NCBI GenBank assembly: GCA_040376605.1
Contig: JBEIQI010000001.1
Span: 10,357 to 74,356 of the forward strand
DNA from: JANWKQ01 sp040376605
GTDB taxonomy: Bacteria > Bacteroidota > Bacteroidia > CAIKAF01
Direction of reading: 5' to 3'
DNA length: 64,000 nt
Below, in pieces: positions 41,754 to 51,735 of the stretch. The translations under genes and the position numbers were made by a program. Numbering within the stretch: position 1 is the first letter of the stretch; every line of letters begins with the position of its first letter. The notes under the pieces were generated by a model that did no database searches, was not told the DNA's origin, and was given only the letters and a program-made list of their open reading frames with translations.

Positions 41754-43256
41754 TTAAAATCCTTCAATTTCGGGTTGTCGGTATTTCCATACTTTTTGAA
41801 GTACTTTTATTTCATAAGGCATTTGATATGCACTAAACTTATATCTGGGAGCAGAAATTAACTTGATGGACTTTCTTTTCCATTTATCTAACCTTATATC
41901 CGAAACCGTCGGGTAGTAGCCATTTAATACAGTTTCGAAATTCTTAATCTTATCAATCATATATGGCTTCAGCCATGGGGTAAGTGGGTTTTTCCTTAAA
42001 TCGAAATTCTCCCAGGTATCATTTATCCAATCCTCTAATTTATCAGGAAATGTAAAACCACTGGCCTTTACTTGTTCGTATAAATCTGACCCTTCTGTAG
42101 GAACCGGACTATATACATAAATGATAATTTCGGTATTGGGGTTAATGGATTTGATTTCTTTAATGAATTTGATGTCCTCATCAATTTGTTTATTCACCTG
42201 CTTCTCATCGCCCACCGGTATACCGAGTACAAAGGACATTTCCGGTATTATATCGAACTTTGCCATTCTTTCCGCAAATTTTTTTATTTGAGCCCCAGTT
42301 TGTGTACCCCCTTTATCCATCTGTTTTAGGATCTCATCATTGCCAGTTTCAGCTCCTAGGAATATCATTTTGCAACCGGCTTCACGCATGATTTTAAGAC
42401 TTTCGTCTTTGTATTTGTCAATGGTGTCGATGCGGCCTTCGCCCCACCAAATTATTTCCTCCTTTTTTATTAATTCAGAGAATTCAACCGTTCTTTTTTC
42501 GGAAACGAAAAAATTGTTGTCAACAAATTCAATCGCATTCCCCCCATATTGAGTTTTTAAAAATTTAATATCATTATAAATATTGATTGCCGATTTCCCT
42601 TTCCAGCGAGCATTATAGATAGGAACTACAGCACAGAAGGAGCATGTAAATGGGCATCCAAAGCTGCTATGATAAGCAATGGTTTTACTCCCTAAATATG
42701 TTTTACCCAAGTATTTCTTTATAGGGTAAAAAATATTCAATTTCTCATATGGAAATGGGGGCAAACTGTCCTGATCATAAATTCCATCTTTTTTAGTAAA
42801 GTGAAGATCTCCATTTTTCTCAAAAATTAAATTGGAGATATCGCTAAAATCCTTTACACCCACCGAAATTTTCTGAAGTAATTGCGGAAAACATTCGTCA
42901 CCGGGACCATTTACAATAAAATCAACATATCCTGATTTTAAAACTGATTTGGGCTGGTTAGATGGAAAATATCCACCCCAAACTGTGGTAATTTGAGGGT
43001 AGGATTCTTTTATTTTTTTGGTGATTGGAATGGCTTGTTTTAACTGAGGGCCAGGCATTACTGTTGACCCAAAACAAAAAACATCTTTCGTTTCGAGATA
43101 TTCAAAAATCTTCTTTTCCGGCTCCCTTTCTATATTGCCGTCAACGATATAGTATTCAAAGAGTCCTTCGATACTTGCGGCTATTTGAAGAATAGAATTG
43201 GGTATTCTTGGCTTTGACGAGCTACTTCTTGGGTTAAATAGGATTACTCCAGCCAT
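41754..43256 (-). CDS. B12-binding-domain radical SAM protein
   Basis: 500 residues. The N-terminal 150 residues form a B12-binding-like domain (VILFNPRS, TTVWGGYFPS). FGCPFTCSFCAV gives the CxxxCxxC cluster for [4Fe-4S]/SAM, and IFLGAETGNDEILKQMDKGG follows. Relatives methylate unactivated carbon or remodel rings (BchE, HpnJ/HpnP, P-methylase types). The classical DxHxxGxxxxxxxSxxxxG B12 signature is not visible, so cobalamin binding is not certain. Linked to a methyltransferase, flippase and lipoprotein, perhaps for a surface lipid. Confidence 0.85.
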   Translation of the reverse strand: MAGVILFNPRSSSSKPRIPNSILQIAASIEGLFEYYIVDGNIEREPEKKIFEYLETKDVFCFGSTVMPGPQLKQAIPITKKIKESYPQITTVWGGYFPSNQPKSVLKSGYVDFIVNGPGDECFPQLLQKISVGVKDFSDISNLIFEKNGDLHFTKKDGIYDQDSLPPFPYEKLNIFYPIKKYLGKTYLGSKTIAYHSSFGCPFTCSFCAVVPIYNARWKGKSAINIYNDIKFLKTQYGGNAIEFVDNNFFVSEKRTVEFSELIKKEEIIWWGEGRIDTIDKYKDESLKIMREAGCKMIFLGAETGNDEILKQMDKGGTQTGAQIKKFAERMAKFDIIPEMSFVLGIPVGDEKQVNKQIDEDIKFIKEIKSINPNTEIIIYVYSPVPTEGSDLYEQVKASGFTFPDKLEDWINDTWENFDLRKNPLTPWLKPYMIDKIKNFETVLNGYYPTVSDIRLDKWKRKSIKLISAPRYKFSAYQMPYEIKVLQKVWKYRQPEIEGF

Positions 43257-43351
43257 GTAAGCATTGGTTTTGGGTAAATATACAAAGATTTTGGCCGGTT
43301 AAGGTAGTTTGGTTTACAGCTGTTAGGTAACCATTGACACCTAAGAACGAT

Positions 43352-43846
43352 TTAAGTGTCTTTTACTTGATGAGGACGAACCGAAGGTTCATTTAATTTT
43401 TTCCTGATACTGTTTGATCTTCTTCTTAATAGCATTGAAATAATAATTGATATAGCTGTTGCCCCCAAAACCAAACTAATAAGCGGCTTATGATAAATCC
43501 ACACCATGGATAGACAGACCATCGTTATGATTATACCTAGTAGAAAGGAAGAAAGTAAAATACCATTTCTTATTTCCTGGTAAGTGAGGGGAATTTTACT
43601 CATAAATAGTTTAATAGCCGATAAGATTTGATAAAAACAACAACTGATAAATAGGAATCCCACTATTCGAATAGACCAATACAACCAATTGTAGTTATTA
43701 TCATTAAATAAAGGAGTTTGATTAACAGCATGATATTCATTCCATAACAACAAGATGGGTCCGACAGGTAATAAAATGATCCCTCCAATTATCTTTAGAA
43801 GATATTTTTTGATCCTCCTCCCACCTGGAATATAGCTTAAGCTCAT
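43352..43846 (-). CDS. Four-helix membrane protein resembling TMEM43 with its extramembrane domain missing
   Basis: 164 residues. The first helix, KIIGGIILLPVGPILLLWNEYHAVNQ, resembles the start of TMEM43/DUF1625 proteins (GLLLFLLSFPLLFWNEGRAV-like). The later part, RIVGFLFISCCFYQILSAI then VWIYHKPLISLVLGA, resembles their C-terminal helices (WLFYRPLLG-like). The long soluble domain usually found between these (about 200 residues) is reduced to a dozen residues. Function of the family in bacteria is unknown. Assignment by eye, moderate. Confidence 0.5.
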   Translation of the reverse strand: MSLSYIPGGRRIKKYLLKIIGGIILLPVGPILLLWNEYHAVNQTPLFNDNNYNWLYWSIRIVGFLFISCCFYQILSAIKLFMSKIPLTYQEIRNGILLSSFLLGIIITMVCLSMVWIYHKPLISLVLGATAISIIISMLLRRRSNSIRKKLNEPSVRPHQVKDT

Positions 43847-43965
43847 AATGATGGATTTGTTACGGAAAAGTAAGGTTTTTGTTCGATTACTTTGGATTTT
43901 AACTTATTTAATCAAAAAAAATGTTAGTTCAACATATTTACAGTTTAAAAATTCACTTAGCACAC

Positions 43966-43973
43966 TACTTTTG
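43966..43973 (+). promoter_or_regulatory. -7 promoter element (TACTTTTG)
   Basis: Perfect TAnnTTTG, 27 bp before the ATG at 44001. Confidence 0.5.
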
Positions 43974-44000
43974 TGATGTATCCCAAAATCCTCAATCATT

Positions 44001-44462
44001 ATGCACAAATTATTCATTTTGCCTTTTATCTTACTTTCAGTTCTATCTTTAAATGTTACTGCCCAATCAGGTATTGGTAATAATTCTGTTTCTGTAGCAA
44101 CCAATACCAACGGTGATATTAGTTGGAACGCCAATGTGGATGGGCATAACAGAAGAGGTTATATCGATTCTAAAAACTCCAAAGAAGAATGTAATTCGAA
44201 GGTTGCTGATGAAGATATTTTAACCCCAACCACCATTAGTTTATATGGGAATAGTTTTACTGATGTGTTATTCTTTTCTGGTAATGGCATGGATTTACAT
44301 ACCATTACAATTTTGGATGAAGAGGGAAAAGTTTTGGTATCAGATCAATATACAAATTATCATTCTATTGATGTTTCCAATTTTGCAAGTGGCACTTATT
44401 TGATTGAAATTAATAGAGGGATAAATCGGAAGTCTTATAGCAAGAAGTTTATCAAAGAATAA
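44001..44462 (+). CDS. Very short secreted protein with T9SS type A-like sorting domain
   Basis: 153 residues: a signal peptide ending SLNVTAQ, a passenger of only about 50-55 residues (rich in Asn, Ser, Asp), then a sorting-domain-like C-terminus with ISLYGNSFTDVLFF, ITILDEEGKVLVSDQ, FASGTYLIEINRG and the basic end RKSYSKKFIKE. The ratio of sorting domain to passenger is unusual. It may be a small adhesin or peptide-type cargo. The middle has two cysteine-poor acidic segments and no known domain. Confidence 0.75.
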   Translation: MHKLFILPFILLSVLSLNVTAQSGIGNNSVSVATNTNGDISWNANVDGHNRRGYIDSKNSKEECNSKVADEDILTPTTISLYGNSFTDVLFFSGNGMDLHTITILDEEGKVLVSDQYTNYHSIDVSNFASGTYLIEINRGINRKSYSKKFIKE

Positions 44463-44504
44463 TCAATTATACTTATCGGTAAAAATCCACCAAGATTTTA
44501 AATT

Positions 44505-45791
44505 CTATCGATTGATTAAAGAATTGATGTACTGCACGCCTAGTAATTTATGAGTAATATCACCGGGTCGTCTTAAATAAACCATAATTGTATAATCATT
44601 TTCTGTTTCGGCATAGCTGCCTTCAATTAGGGTAATATCTCCATTTCCTGTCTTGGGATCTTTTACGGTATACATATAATTATAATACCCTTGTTTAAAA
44701 GGTATTGCTAACCAAAATAAATCACGGTAATTGTCATAATTCATTTTATAGGTGTCTAACATTTGTCCAAAAGTAAATCCGCCTAAAAGGTAAATCTCTT
44801 TTCCCCGATAAGACTCATCGTTGGGTAAGGTAAAATATAAAGTAGCATAGTCAGGGTCGATGGTTGTGCTGAACCCATCCTGGTTATAAACGGTATATCT
44901 GCCATTAATATCTGGTCGGTTTTGATAATTACGAAAATTTCGGAGTACTTCATTTCGTAAACGGATATGATATTTGCCTTGCTCTATTTTAATATCTACG
45001 ATGGGTTCATTGATAATTTGTAATGTTTTAATATCAATAAACCGATATTGGTTTCCTGCGGCAAACGAACATTCACCATTGGTATAATTATATTTAACCT
45101 CCTTGGTGTTGATGTATTGAGGACTTAGTCCAATGATCGCATTATCCCATCGATTGTTCTGAGTGATGTTTACTTTAAAATCGTTGATATAATCCTGAAC
45201 GTAAATATTCTCAGTATTAATGGTAAAATATAATTCCTGATGGGTGTTTCGTAGATCTACCCCACTGGCATACCTAATCTTGGCCTCAGGAAAACTAACC
45301 ACCGACTCTACAACCATAAACCTTCTGGTAAAAACAATTTTTTCTGGATCATTGGTATCAAACACCTTCATAATAAAATTCCCCGAAATGGTAGGCTTCA
45401 TGAACTCATTTGGAAAGGTAAATTGGTAATGAGTATAGGGCTGTGTTACGTTTTGCGAAAAATGAGATTCAATTACATTATACGATTCAAATCCTTGCAT
45501 ATATTGCATATGTAATAGATCGGAAACAGACCAATCTGGATTGCAATGAATTACCTGATAACTATAATATTTTAGATCATTATCCCAATCGTCGAATTGA
45601 AAAATAAGTTTCTGCGAACTATTCAATTCAATGATGTTGTTGGTTTGATCGGAACCAGTTTTATAAACCTCAGGAAAATGAATATTGGATTGGTAAATAT
45701 AATCCGGGAAAAGGATTGTTTGAGATTTTAATGGAATGTAACTAACTAAAACTCCTATGGCAAATACGATTCCTTGTTTGATTCGATTCAT
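44505..45791 (-). CDS. T9SS plug-type protein (DUF5103)
   Basis: 428 residues with a signal peptide ending SYIPLKSQ. It contains ILFPDYIYQSNIHFPEVYK, SQKLIFQFDDWDNDLKYYSYQVIHCNPDW and, later, RFMVVESVVSFPEAKIRY, the layout of the DUF5103 family, described as the plug that seals the SprA/Sov translocon of T9SS. Function would be to block the outer-membrane channel when no substrate is present. Own -7 element upstream. Adjacent genes include a T9SS type B cargo and sprE, consistent with a secretion neighbourhood. Confidence 0.85.
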   Translation of the reverse strand: MNRIKQGIVFAIGVLVSYIPLKSQTILFPDYIYQSNIHFPEVYKTGSDQTNNIIELNSSQKLIFQFDDWDNDLKYYSYQVIHCNPDWSVSDLLHMQYMQGFESYNVIESHFSQNVTQPYTHYQFTFPNEFMKPTISGNFIMKVFDTNDPEKIVFTRRFMVVESVVSFPEAKIRYASGVDLRNTHQELYFTINTENIYVQDYINDFKVNITQNNRWDNAIIGLSPQYINTKEVKYNYTNGECSFAAGNQYRFIDIKTLQIINEPIVDIKIEQGKYHIRLRNEVLRNFRNYQNRPDINGRYTVYNQDGFSTTIDPDYATLYFTLPNDESYRGKEIYLLGGFTFGQMLDTYKMNYDNYRDLFWLAIPFKQGYYNYMYTVKDPKTGNGDITLIEGSYAETENDYTIMVYLRRPGDITHKLLGVQYINSLINR

Positions 45792-45811
45792 TTGATTTCG
45801 ATTAACTTTCT

Positions 45812-45819
45812 CAAAGCTA
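45812..45819 (-). promoter_or_regulatory. -7 promoter element of the plug gene (minus strand)
   Basis: CAAAGCTA on the plus strand, TAGCTTTG on the minus strand: perfect match, 20 bp upstream. Confidence 0.5.
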
Positions 45820-45884
45820 ACGCAGAATAGGAAAATATTGTGCCAAATCGAGAAATTTTTTGAGTAGAAATGAATTTGAGTAGA

Positions 45885-48455
45885 TTAACGTAACAAATTA
45901 ACCATCCCTCTGAGGCTTATTTCCTGACCATTTGCCATAACAATGTAAATGTCGTAAACATATACATCAACAGGGGCAGGAATTCCATCAAATGTACCAT
46001 CCCACCCAATGTTTTTATCGTTAGAAAAGAAAATAGCTTGACCCCAACGATTATGAATTCTCATTTCGAATGATTGAACATTTCCCACGTGTATCATGAA
46101 ATTTTGGTTCAACTCATCAAAATTGGGTGAAAAGGAATTGGGCACAAATACATTACAATCTACTTCAACAGTAATTGAATAAAATTCAGTACAGCCTCTA
46201 TCATCGGTTACCGCCGCTGTATAGGTGGTAGATTTGCTGGGTGATGCAGCTGGATCTTCACATGTTGAGCAGTCAAGTGTAGTGCCATTGTCCCAGGCGA
46301 AGCTATAATTCCCTGATCCGCCAGTAACGTCAATTGCTAAGGGGGAAGTGTCACCACAATACATAAAATATTCGGTAACTCCGGCGATATTGATTTTTGT
46401 AGGTTCAATAATGGTTAATTGTACAGGCAGAACACAGTTATTATTGTCTGTAACGGTATAATTATAAACTCCTGCAGGCATATTAGTAAGTTGTGGCCCC
46501 ATGCTATATACAAAAGGTGCTACCCCGCCAGAGACGTTGAGCGAAACGGCCCCATCTATTTCCCCAAAACAAGAAATATTTGTACTAGTAGAAAGGTCTG
46601 TAAGCAATGCAGGTTCGGATAAGGTAATGTCAAGAACTTCTTGTTGCCCTGCCGCATCCGTTATGGTAACTTGATAACTTCCGGCAATTAGTTGAGTTGC
46701 TAAATTGGAAATTAACCCAGGATCATGCGACCAGCTATAGCTATAAGGTGCGCAGCCTGCTGAAGTTTGAATGGTAATTTCCCCATCACTTAATCCGAAG
46801 CAGCTGATATCAAAACCATTATAATCAGAGGTGGTATAGCTATTAATCATTGGAGCCGGTAAAACATCCACAGTAAATTGACAAGTTGTTGTATTGCCCA
46901 CAATGTCTTCTGCTATTAAATCTACGAGCTGCTGACCAACATCGGCACAACTAAAGATAGATTGACTGATGGTAATTGTATTGATGCCACAGTTGTCGGT
47001 ACTTCCATTATCCGCCTGCGCAGCGGTAATGGAGCCATCTCCATTGGCATCAAGCTGTAATTGTAAATTCTGACAAAGAGCCGTTGGGTTAATGGTATCT
47101 GCCAATGTTAACGTAAAGCTAAAAGTGGAATCGAAGTTACTAACCTGACCATCATTAATGGTGATGGTAATTAATGAGCTACCAACGGCACCCCCAATTG
47201 GAGTTAAAGTGATATCACGATTAGCTCCAACTCCGCCAAAAACAATATTGGCTGCTGGAATCACAGCAGGGTTCGATGAAGTGGCCGATAAGGTTAGAAC
47301 ACCTGCTGCCTGTTGATTATCTGCTACATCAAAAAGAATATTGAGAGGGGAGGTATTTGGACAAACAATAGTATCTGAAGGTGGATTTACAATGTATGGT
47401 GGGGTATTGATAATGATACCATTGGCCCTGATAGCAAAATTATAAGGGTTTGGAGGACTGCATGATGAGTAAGCATCCGAATTGGGAATATTAATAGTTC
47501 CATTTATGATGCCTGTTACCCCTGGGGCAAATTGAATATCAAAGGGGACAGAGCCTCCCGGTGGAATGATATTAGTTGCGGGTTGATTTAAAACACTAAA
47601 TCCAACTCCTGTAACTGTAATATAAGGAACACCCGTTAAGGTAAGTGGGGATTCTCCAATATTGTGGATATAAAAAGTTTTTGTTGACGAAAATCCAACG
47701 CCAACATTCCCAAAATCAGTATTGTCTGCGACAATCGGAGTAACATCGTTATCTGGAATAATAAGAGCATTGCCCTGAACCTGTGGTTGAGCAATACTAA
47801 CTATTTTAATATCATCAACGGCCCAACCCCTGTCTGCAACCGCCTCATCCGAATGAAATGTATATCTTAACTGAAAGGTCGGTACGTTATCAAATGCCGA
47901 AATATTGGCGATTACCTTGGTCCAGGTTGTTTTAGGATTAAACCAGGCTGGTGTATTATTATAATAAAAGGGGGTAGAAGATCCATTTTGAGACATGTTA
48001 CCATCGTATGGAATGCACATTTGAGCTGCGGTAATTTTGGTCCAGGTTACTCCATTGTGCGACCATTCTATAAAGCCCCCATCCCAATTTCCGGTTTCCG
48101 AACGCATTTGCATCCAAAATTCAAGTCTGCAATTGTCATAACCAGTTAAGTCGATTACCGGAGAAACCAAACGATAGACAATATAATTTCCGGCTCCTGC
48201 CTGGGCATAATTATTATTTCCATTTACATAAAAGCACCCTCCGCCACCTCCGGTATGATCCGTGGCCGGCACAACGGGCACCACTGCCAGCCAATTATAT
48301 CCAGCAACATTGGCAGGAAATAGTCTTCCGGTATTGGTCCATCCTCCTAAAGCATTACAATTATCATAAAATACAGTAGTTTGGGCATGGCTCCTGCCTA
48401 CCATAAATAACGTAGAAGCAACGAAGAGTATCGGAAAAAATTTACTTGGTTTCAT
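45885..48455 (-). CDS. Large secreted protein with SprB-like repeats and T9SS type B (CHU_C) C-terminus
   Basis: 856 residues from the ATG at 48455 (the longer reading adds 23 residues over the promoter). Signal peptide ends GRSHAQ. Then an adhesion-like N-terminal domain (FYDNCNALGGWTNTG, AVDDIKIV), an Ig/choice-of-anchor-like block (FGNVGVGFSSTKTFYI), and two SprB-type repeats (CFGLSDGEITIQTSAGCAPYSYSW and CFGEIDGAVSLNVSGGVAPF patterns). The end is FVPNSFSPNFDELNQNF, IHNRWGQAIF, WDGTFDG: the gliding-motility-associated C-terminal domain used for T9SS export. Probably a cell-surface adhesin. Confidence 0.85.
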   Translation of the reverse strand: MKPSKFFPILFVASTLFMVGRSHAQTTVFYDNCNALGGWTNTGRLFPANVAGYNWLAVVPVVPATDHTGGGGGCFYVNGNNNYAQAGAGNYIVYRLVSPVIDLTGYDNCRLEFWMQMRSETGNWDGGFIEWSHNGVTWTKITAAQMCIPYDGNMSQNGSSTPFYYNNTPAWFNPKTTWTKVIANISAFDNVPTFQLRYTFHSDEAVADRGWAVDDIKIVSIAQPQVQGNALIIPDNDVTPIVADNTDFGNVGVGFSSTKTFYIHNIGESPLTLTGVPYITVTGVGFSVLNQPATNIIPPGGSVPFDIQFAPGVTGIINGTINIPNSDAYSSCSPPNPYNFAIRANGIIINTPPYIVNPPSDTIVCPNTSPLNILFDVADNQQAAGVLTLSATSSNPAVIPAANIVFGGVGANRDITLTPIGGAVGSSLITITINDGQVSNFDSTFSFTLTLADTINPTALCQNLQLQLDANGDGSITAAQADNGSTDNCGINTITISQSIFSCADVGQQLVDLIAEDIVGNTTTCQFTVDVLPAPMINSYTTSDYNGFDISCFGLSDGEITIQTSAGCAPYSYSWSHDPGLISNLATQLIAGSYQVTITDAAGQQEVLDITLSEPALLTDLSTSTNISCFGEIDGAVSLNVSGGVAPFVYSMGPQLTNMPAGVYNYTVTDNNNCVLPVQLTIIEPTKINIAGVTEYFMYCGDTSPLAIDVTGGSGNYSFAWDNGTTLDCSTCEDPAASPSKSTTYTAAVTDDRGCTEFYSITVEVDCNVFVPNSFSPNFDELNQNFMIHVGNVQSFEMRIHNRWGQAIFFSNDKNIGWDGTFDGIPAPVDVYVYDIYIVMANGQEISLRGMVNLLR

Positions 48456-48466
48456 AACTGTTAAGC

Positions 48467-48474
48467 CAAAAGTA
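48467..48474 (-). promoter_or_regulatory. -7 promoter element (minus strand) of the type B cargo gene
   Basis: CAAAAGTA on the plus strand, TACTTTTG on the minus strand, 11 bp upstream of the chosen ATG. Confidence 0.45.
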
Positions 48475-48571
48475 ATAAAACTTATATGAAAAGAGGACAA
48501 TTTGCTCAAATTAGCTTCAGCCATGGATTATTGCAAACAATAAAATAGATAACTTTACGTATTATACCGTT

Positions 48572-48772
48572 ATGAAAAGGATTCTCATTTATTGTGGACT
48601 GATATTAATATTGGGCTCTTGCGGCGACCAATGTATTAGTTGCACCGAAATCAGCGGATATCCAAATGCCGTTATTTGCAAGGATACTTACGAAACCACC
48701 ATTGATGACCAAGCTCCGGTTTGGGCAGAATATCAAGAAACCGCAGTTACTGCAGGCTGTATTAAGCAATAA
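48572..48772 (+). CDS. Small Cys-rich predicted lipoprotein
   Basis: 66 residues. Lipobox ILGSC at the end of a short signal (Cys residue 17), then GDQCISCTEI, CKDTYE and AGCIKQ: five cysteines in the chain, four after the lipidated one. I do not recognise a domain. Upstream there is a near-consensus TAACTTTA element. It precedes the SprE/PorW gene by 41 bp on the same strand. Confidence 0.55.
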   Translation: MKRILIYCGLILILGSCGDQCISCTEISGYPNAVICKDTYETTIDDQAPVWAEYQETAVTAGCIKQ

Positions 48773-48774
48773 AA

Positions 48775-48806
48775 TTGGCGGCTTTCAGTTATAAATCTTA
48801 TTTTTG
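48775..48806 (+). promoter_or_regulatory. Promoter of the SprE/PorW gene (TTG-N21-TATTTTTG)
   Basis: TTG at 48775-48777 and TATTTTTG at 48799-48806. The start codon at 48814 lies only 8 bp downstream, so the mRNA should be almost leaderless. Confidence 0.55.
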
Positions 48807-48813
48807 CCAACCA

Positions 48814-51353
48814 ATGCATTTGCGTCGCCATATACCTGCAGGATTAGTACTTATTGCTGTGCTCTTATTATCAACGGGCTGTAGTACCAAAAAAATACGG
48901 GACTTGCCAGGTTTTGGCATAATCTAAATACCAAGTATAACGGTTATTTTAATGGTAATGAAGCCATTAAGCTGGGAATGCAAGATTTAAGCAAAACCAG
49001 AAAGGACGATTATTCAAAGATTATCCCAACCTTCGATTATGGGGATCGCTCCAATTGGCCTGCCATGAATACCAACGCGGATCGTGCCATTAAAAAAGCG
49101 GTGATCATGATCAAAAAGCACAGCATGTTTATCAATGGCAAACAATACAATCGCTGGATTGATGATTGTTATATGTTAATGGGCAAGGCTAATTTTTTCA
49201 AATTAGAACATTCTTTAGGGGCCAATCAATTAAAACATGTTGCTGATAATAGTGAAAAACAATTTACGAAGGATGAGGCTAAAATTTGGATGGTAAGAAC
49301 CTATAACGAAATGGGTGAATTTGCAGAATCCGGCACCATCATTAGAGGTATCGACAGGGGTGGGGTAGATAGAAAATTATTACCAGAATATTATTCGGTT
49401 ATTGCTGATTATTATATCCGTCAAAAAGATTGGGATAAGGCATTGGATAATATTGATGAAGCTATTAAATGGTCGAAGAGCAAAAAAAGAAATGGTCGTC
49501 TTGAATTTATTCGCGGACAGATTTATGAAATGATGGGCGATAATAAAAAGGCCTATGATTCTTATGAGAAGGTCATCAAATATCGTCCGGAATATGTAAT
49601 GGAGTTTCAAAGCCGCATCAACATGGCCCGAACCGCCGAAAATAGCAATAACGAGAGTTTAAGAAAGACCCTCAGGAAAATGTTGAGAGATGGGAAAAAT
49701 ATTGAATATCTCGATCAGGTTTATTATGCAATAGCCCTTATTGATTTAAAAGAAGAAAAAAATCCTGAAGCAATTATCAACCTTAACAAGTCCCTAAGAA
49801 ATAGTATCGACAACCAAAATCAACAAGCACTGTCTCATTTAAAATTGGCCGAAATTTATTTGGCTGATAGGAAGTATGAATTGGCCCAAGGTTATTATGA
49901 TAGTACGGCTTCTTTATTAGCGAAGGATCATCCAAAATATGATGAGGTGATGCGTTTAAAAGAAAACCTGACCTTATTGGTTCAGAATATTAGAATTGTG
50001 GAAACGCAGGATAGTTTGCAAAGACTTTCTAAAATGGATAGTACCGAGTTGGTTGATTATTTTACCAAGTATGTGGAAGATTTGAAACAGGCTGATGAGG
50101 ATGCAAAAAATAATCCGAATACTAATCCAGTAAATTTTAATACCAGTCAATCAAGTAATGGCAAATGGTATTTTACAAGTCCCCAATCATTAACCCTGGG
50201 TTCTAATGAATTTAAGAAAACCTTTGGGCAAAGACCTCTGGAAGATAACTGGAGAAGACAAAATAAAGCGGTAAGTTTTTTAAATGACGATCCGGTTGAT
50301 ACGGGAGGTACAGACTTGGTAGACCTGCGTTATGATGTAAACACTTATGTGAGTCAGGTCCCCAAAAACGATTCTGATTTATATGCTTCTAATGAGTTGA
50401 TTTATAAAGCCCTTTATAATATTGGAACGATTTATAAGGATAAAATTTTGGATTATCCCAAATCAGCCGAAGCTTATGAGGAATTGGTAAAACGATGTGA
50501 TAAAAACAATCCGCAATATTTCCCGATCACTTATTTTCAGCTTTATTCCTTGTATAAAGGTTTGAAAAAAGAAGAGCTGATGAATAAGTATAAGGATATT
50601 ATACTTACCGAGTATGCTAATAGTGATTATGCGGCCATTATTTTAGACCCTGAAGGTTTTGCCCAAAAGAATGAAACCAATGATGCTGCTTCACCAGCTT
50701 ATACCGCGGCGTATAATTTGTACAAGTCGAATGATTTTACAGGCAGTTTAAATAGTTGTATTACCGCCTTACAACAATATCCAAAATCGCCTTTACTTCA
50801 TCGTTTTGCCTTGTTAAAAGCCTTATGTATTGATAAAATTAATGGGAGAGAGGTATTTAAAACAGAATTGCAAGTGGTAATTGATAACTATAAAGGAACA
50901 GAAAGTGCCTCCACTGCAAAAAGACTATTGGATGCGATAAATGGCAAAACGGATGACAATACCAATCCAGAAATTAATGTTAAAGCAGAATTTGTTTTTG
51001 ATGCTAAATCGGAGCATTTTGTAATACTTTATATCCCAGATGCAACCAAAAAAGTGGATGGTGCGGTAGGTAAATTGATTGAATTTAATGATCTTGAATT
51101 TGAGGGTCGAGAATATTCGGTATCGAACTCTATTTTGCCTCAATCCGGACAAGTTATTTTAATTCGAAAGTTTGCCAATTCCACCGAAGCGCTTCAATAC
51201 GTAAGTAAATACGATGACAAAGGAATGGTGCTTAAACTCAACCTTAATTCGCCAAGTAAAATTATGGCAATTAGTAAAGCCAATTTTGCGACTCTAATGA
51301 AAACGCCATCAATGGCCGAGTACCAGAATTTTTATACTGAAAACTATAAATAG
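48814..51353 (+). pseudogene. sprE: SprE/PorW-type T9SS lipoprotein, frame broken in an A7 run
   Basis: The ATG at 48814 opens a lipoprotein signal (LIAVLLLSTGC, Cys 23), STKK, and then runs into a stop. Adding one A to the A7 run at 48889-48895 restores STKKNTGLARFWHNLNTKYN, the conserved N-terminus of SprE/PorW, and joins it to the long downstream frame: 846 residues. The body is TPR-like (SVIADYYIRQKDWDKALDNI, YNIGTIYKDKILDYP). SprE/PorW is required for T9SS and gliding. As read, translation would have to start internally (first ATG in frame 48978) without export signal. Sequencing error, slippage or true mutation are all open. Confidence 0.82.
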
Positions 51354-51369
51354 AGAAGGGTTTACTGTT

Positions 51370-51735
51370 ATGGCCAAAACGACTAAAAAGAGCGATAAAC
51401 CAAATTTTATAAATGTCCCTAACCAATTAAATGCGGGGGCTGTAATCGATGGAAATGTAAAGTTGGAAGGCCATTTAAGGCTAGATGGAAAGATTATTGG
51501 GGATTTAACCTGCACGGGAAAAGTGGTTGTGGGTGAAAAGGGGGAGGTTTCCGGAAATTTAATTTGCGAAAGTGCAGATATAATGGGTTTGGTGAATGGA
51601 GACATCAAGGTGAACACAAATACCTCTTTGTTCGCAAAGTCTAAAGTAATTGGTAATATTTATACCATCACCATTAATATAGAACCCGGTGCCATTTTTA
51701 ATGGAAAGTGTATTATGGGTTCTCATGAATCATAA
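51370..51735 (+). CDS. Bactofilin (polymer-forming cytoskeletal protein)
   Basis: 121 residues. NAGAVIDGNVKLEGHLRLDGKIIGDLTCTGKVVVG shows the right-handed beta-helix repeat pattern with evenly spaced hydrophobics, the bactofilin core; the N-terminal 20 residues are basic and unstructured. Such proteins form nucleotide-free filaments that scaffold envelope or division machinery. It lies 16 bp after the SprE/PorW gene and overlaps AtpZ by 11 bp; this bactofilin-AtpZ-atpB order is common in Bacteroidota. Confidence 0.92.
   Translation: MAKTTKKSDKPNFINVPNQLNAGAVIDGNVKLEGHLRLDGKIIGDLTCTGKVVVGEKGEVSGNLICESADIMGLVNGDIKVNTNTSLFAKSKVIGNIYTITINIEPGAIFNGKCIMGSHES

Noticed and set aside
43340..43364. 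GACACCTAA/TTTAAGTGTC hairpin near the TMEM43-like stop
   Set aside because: Short, with a G-U pair, partly inside the coding region and without a T-tract on either strand; not convincing as a terminator.
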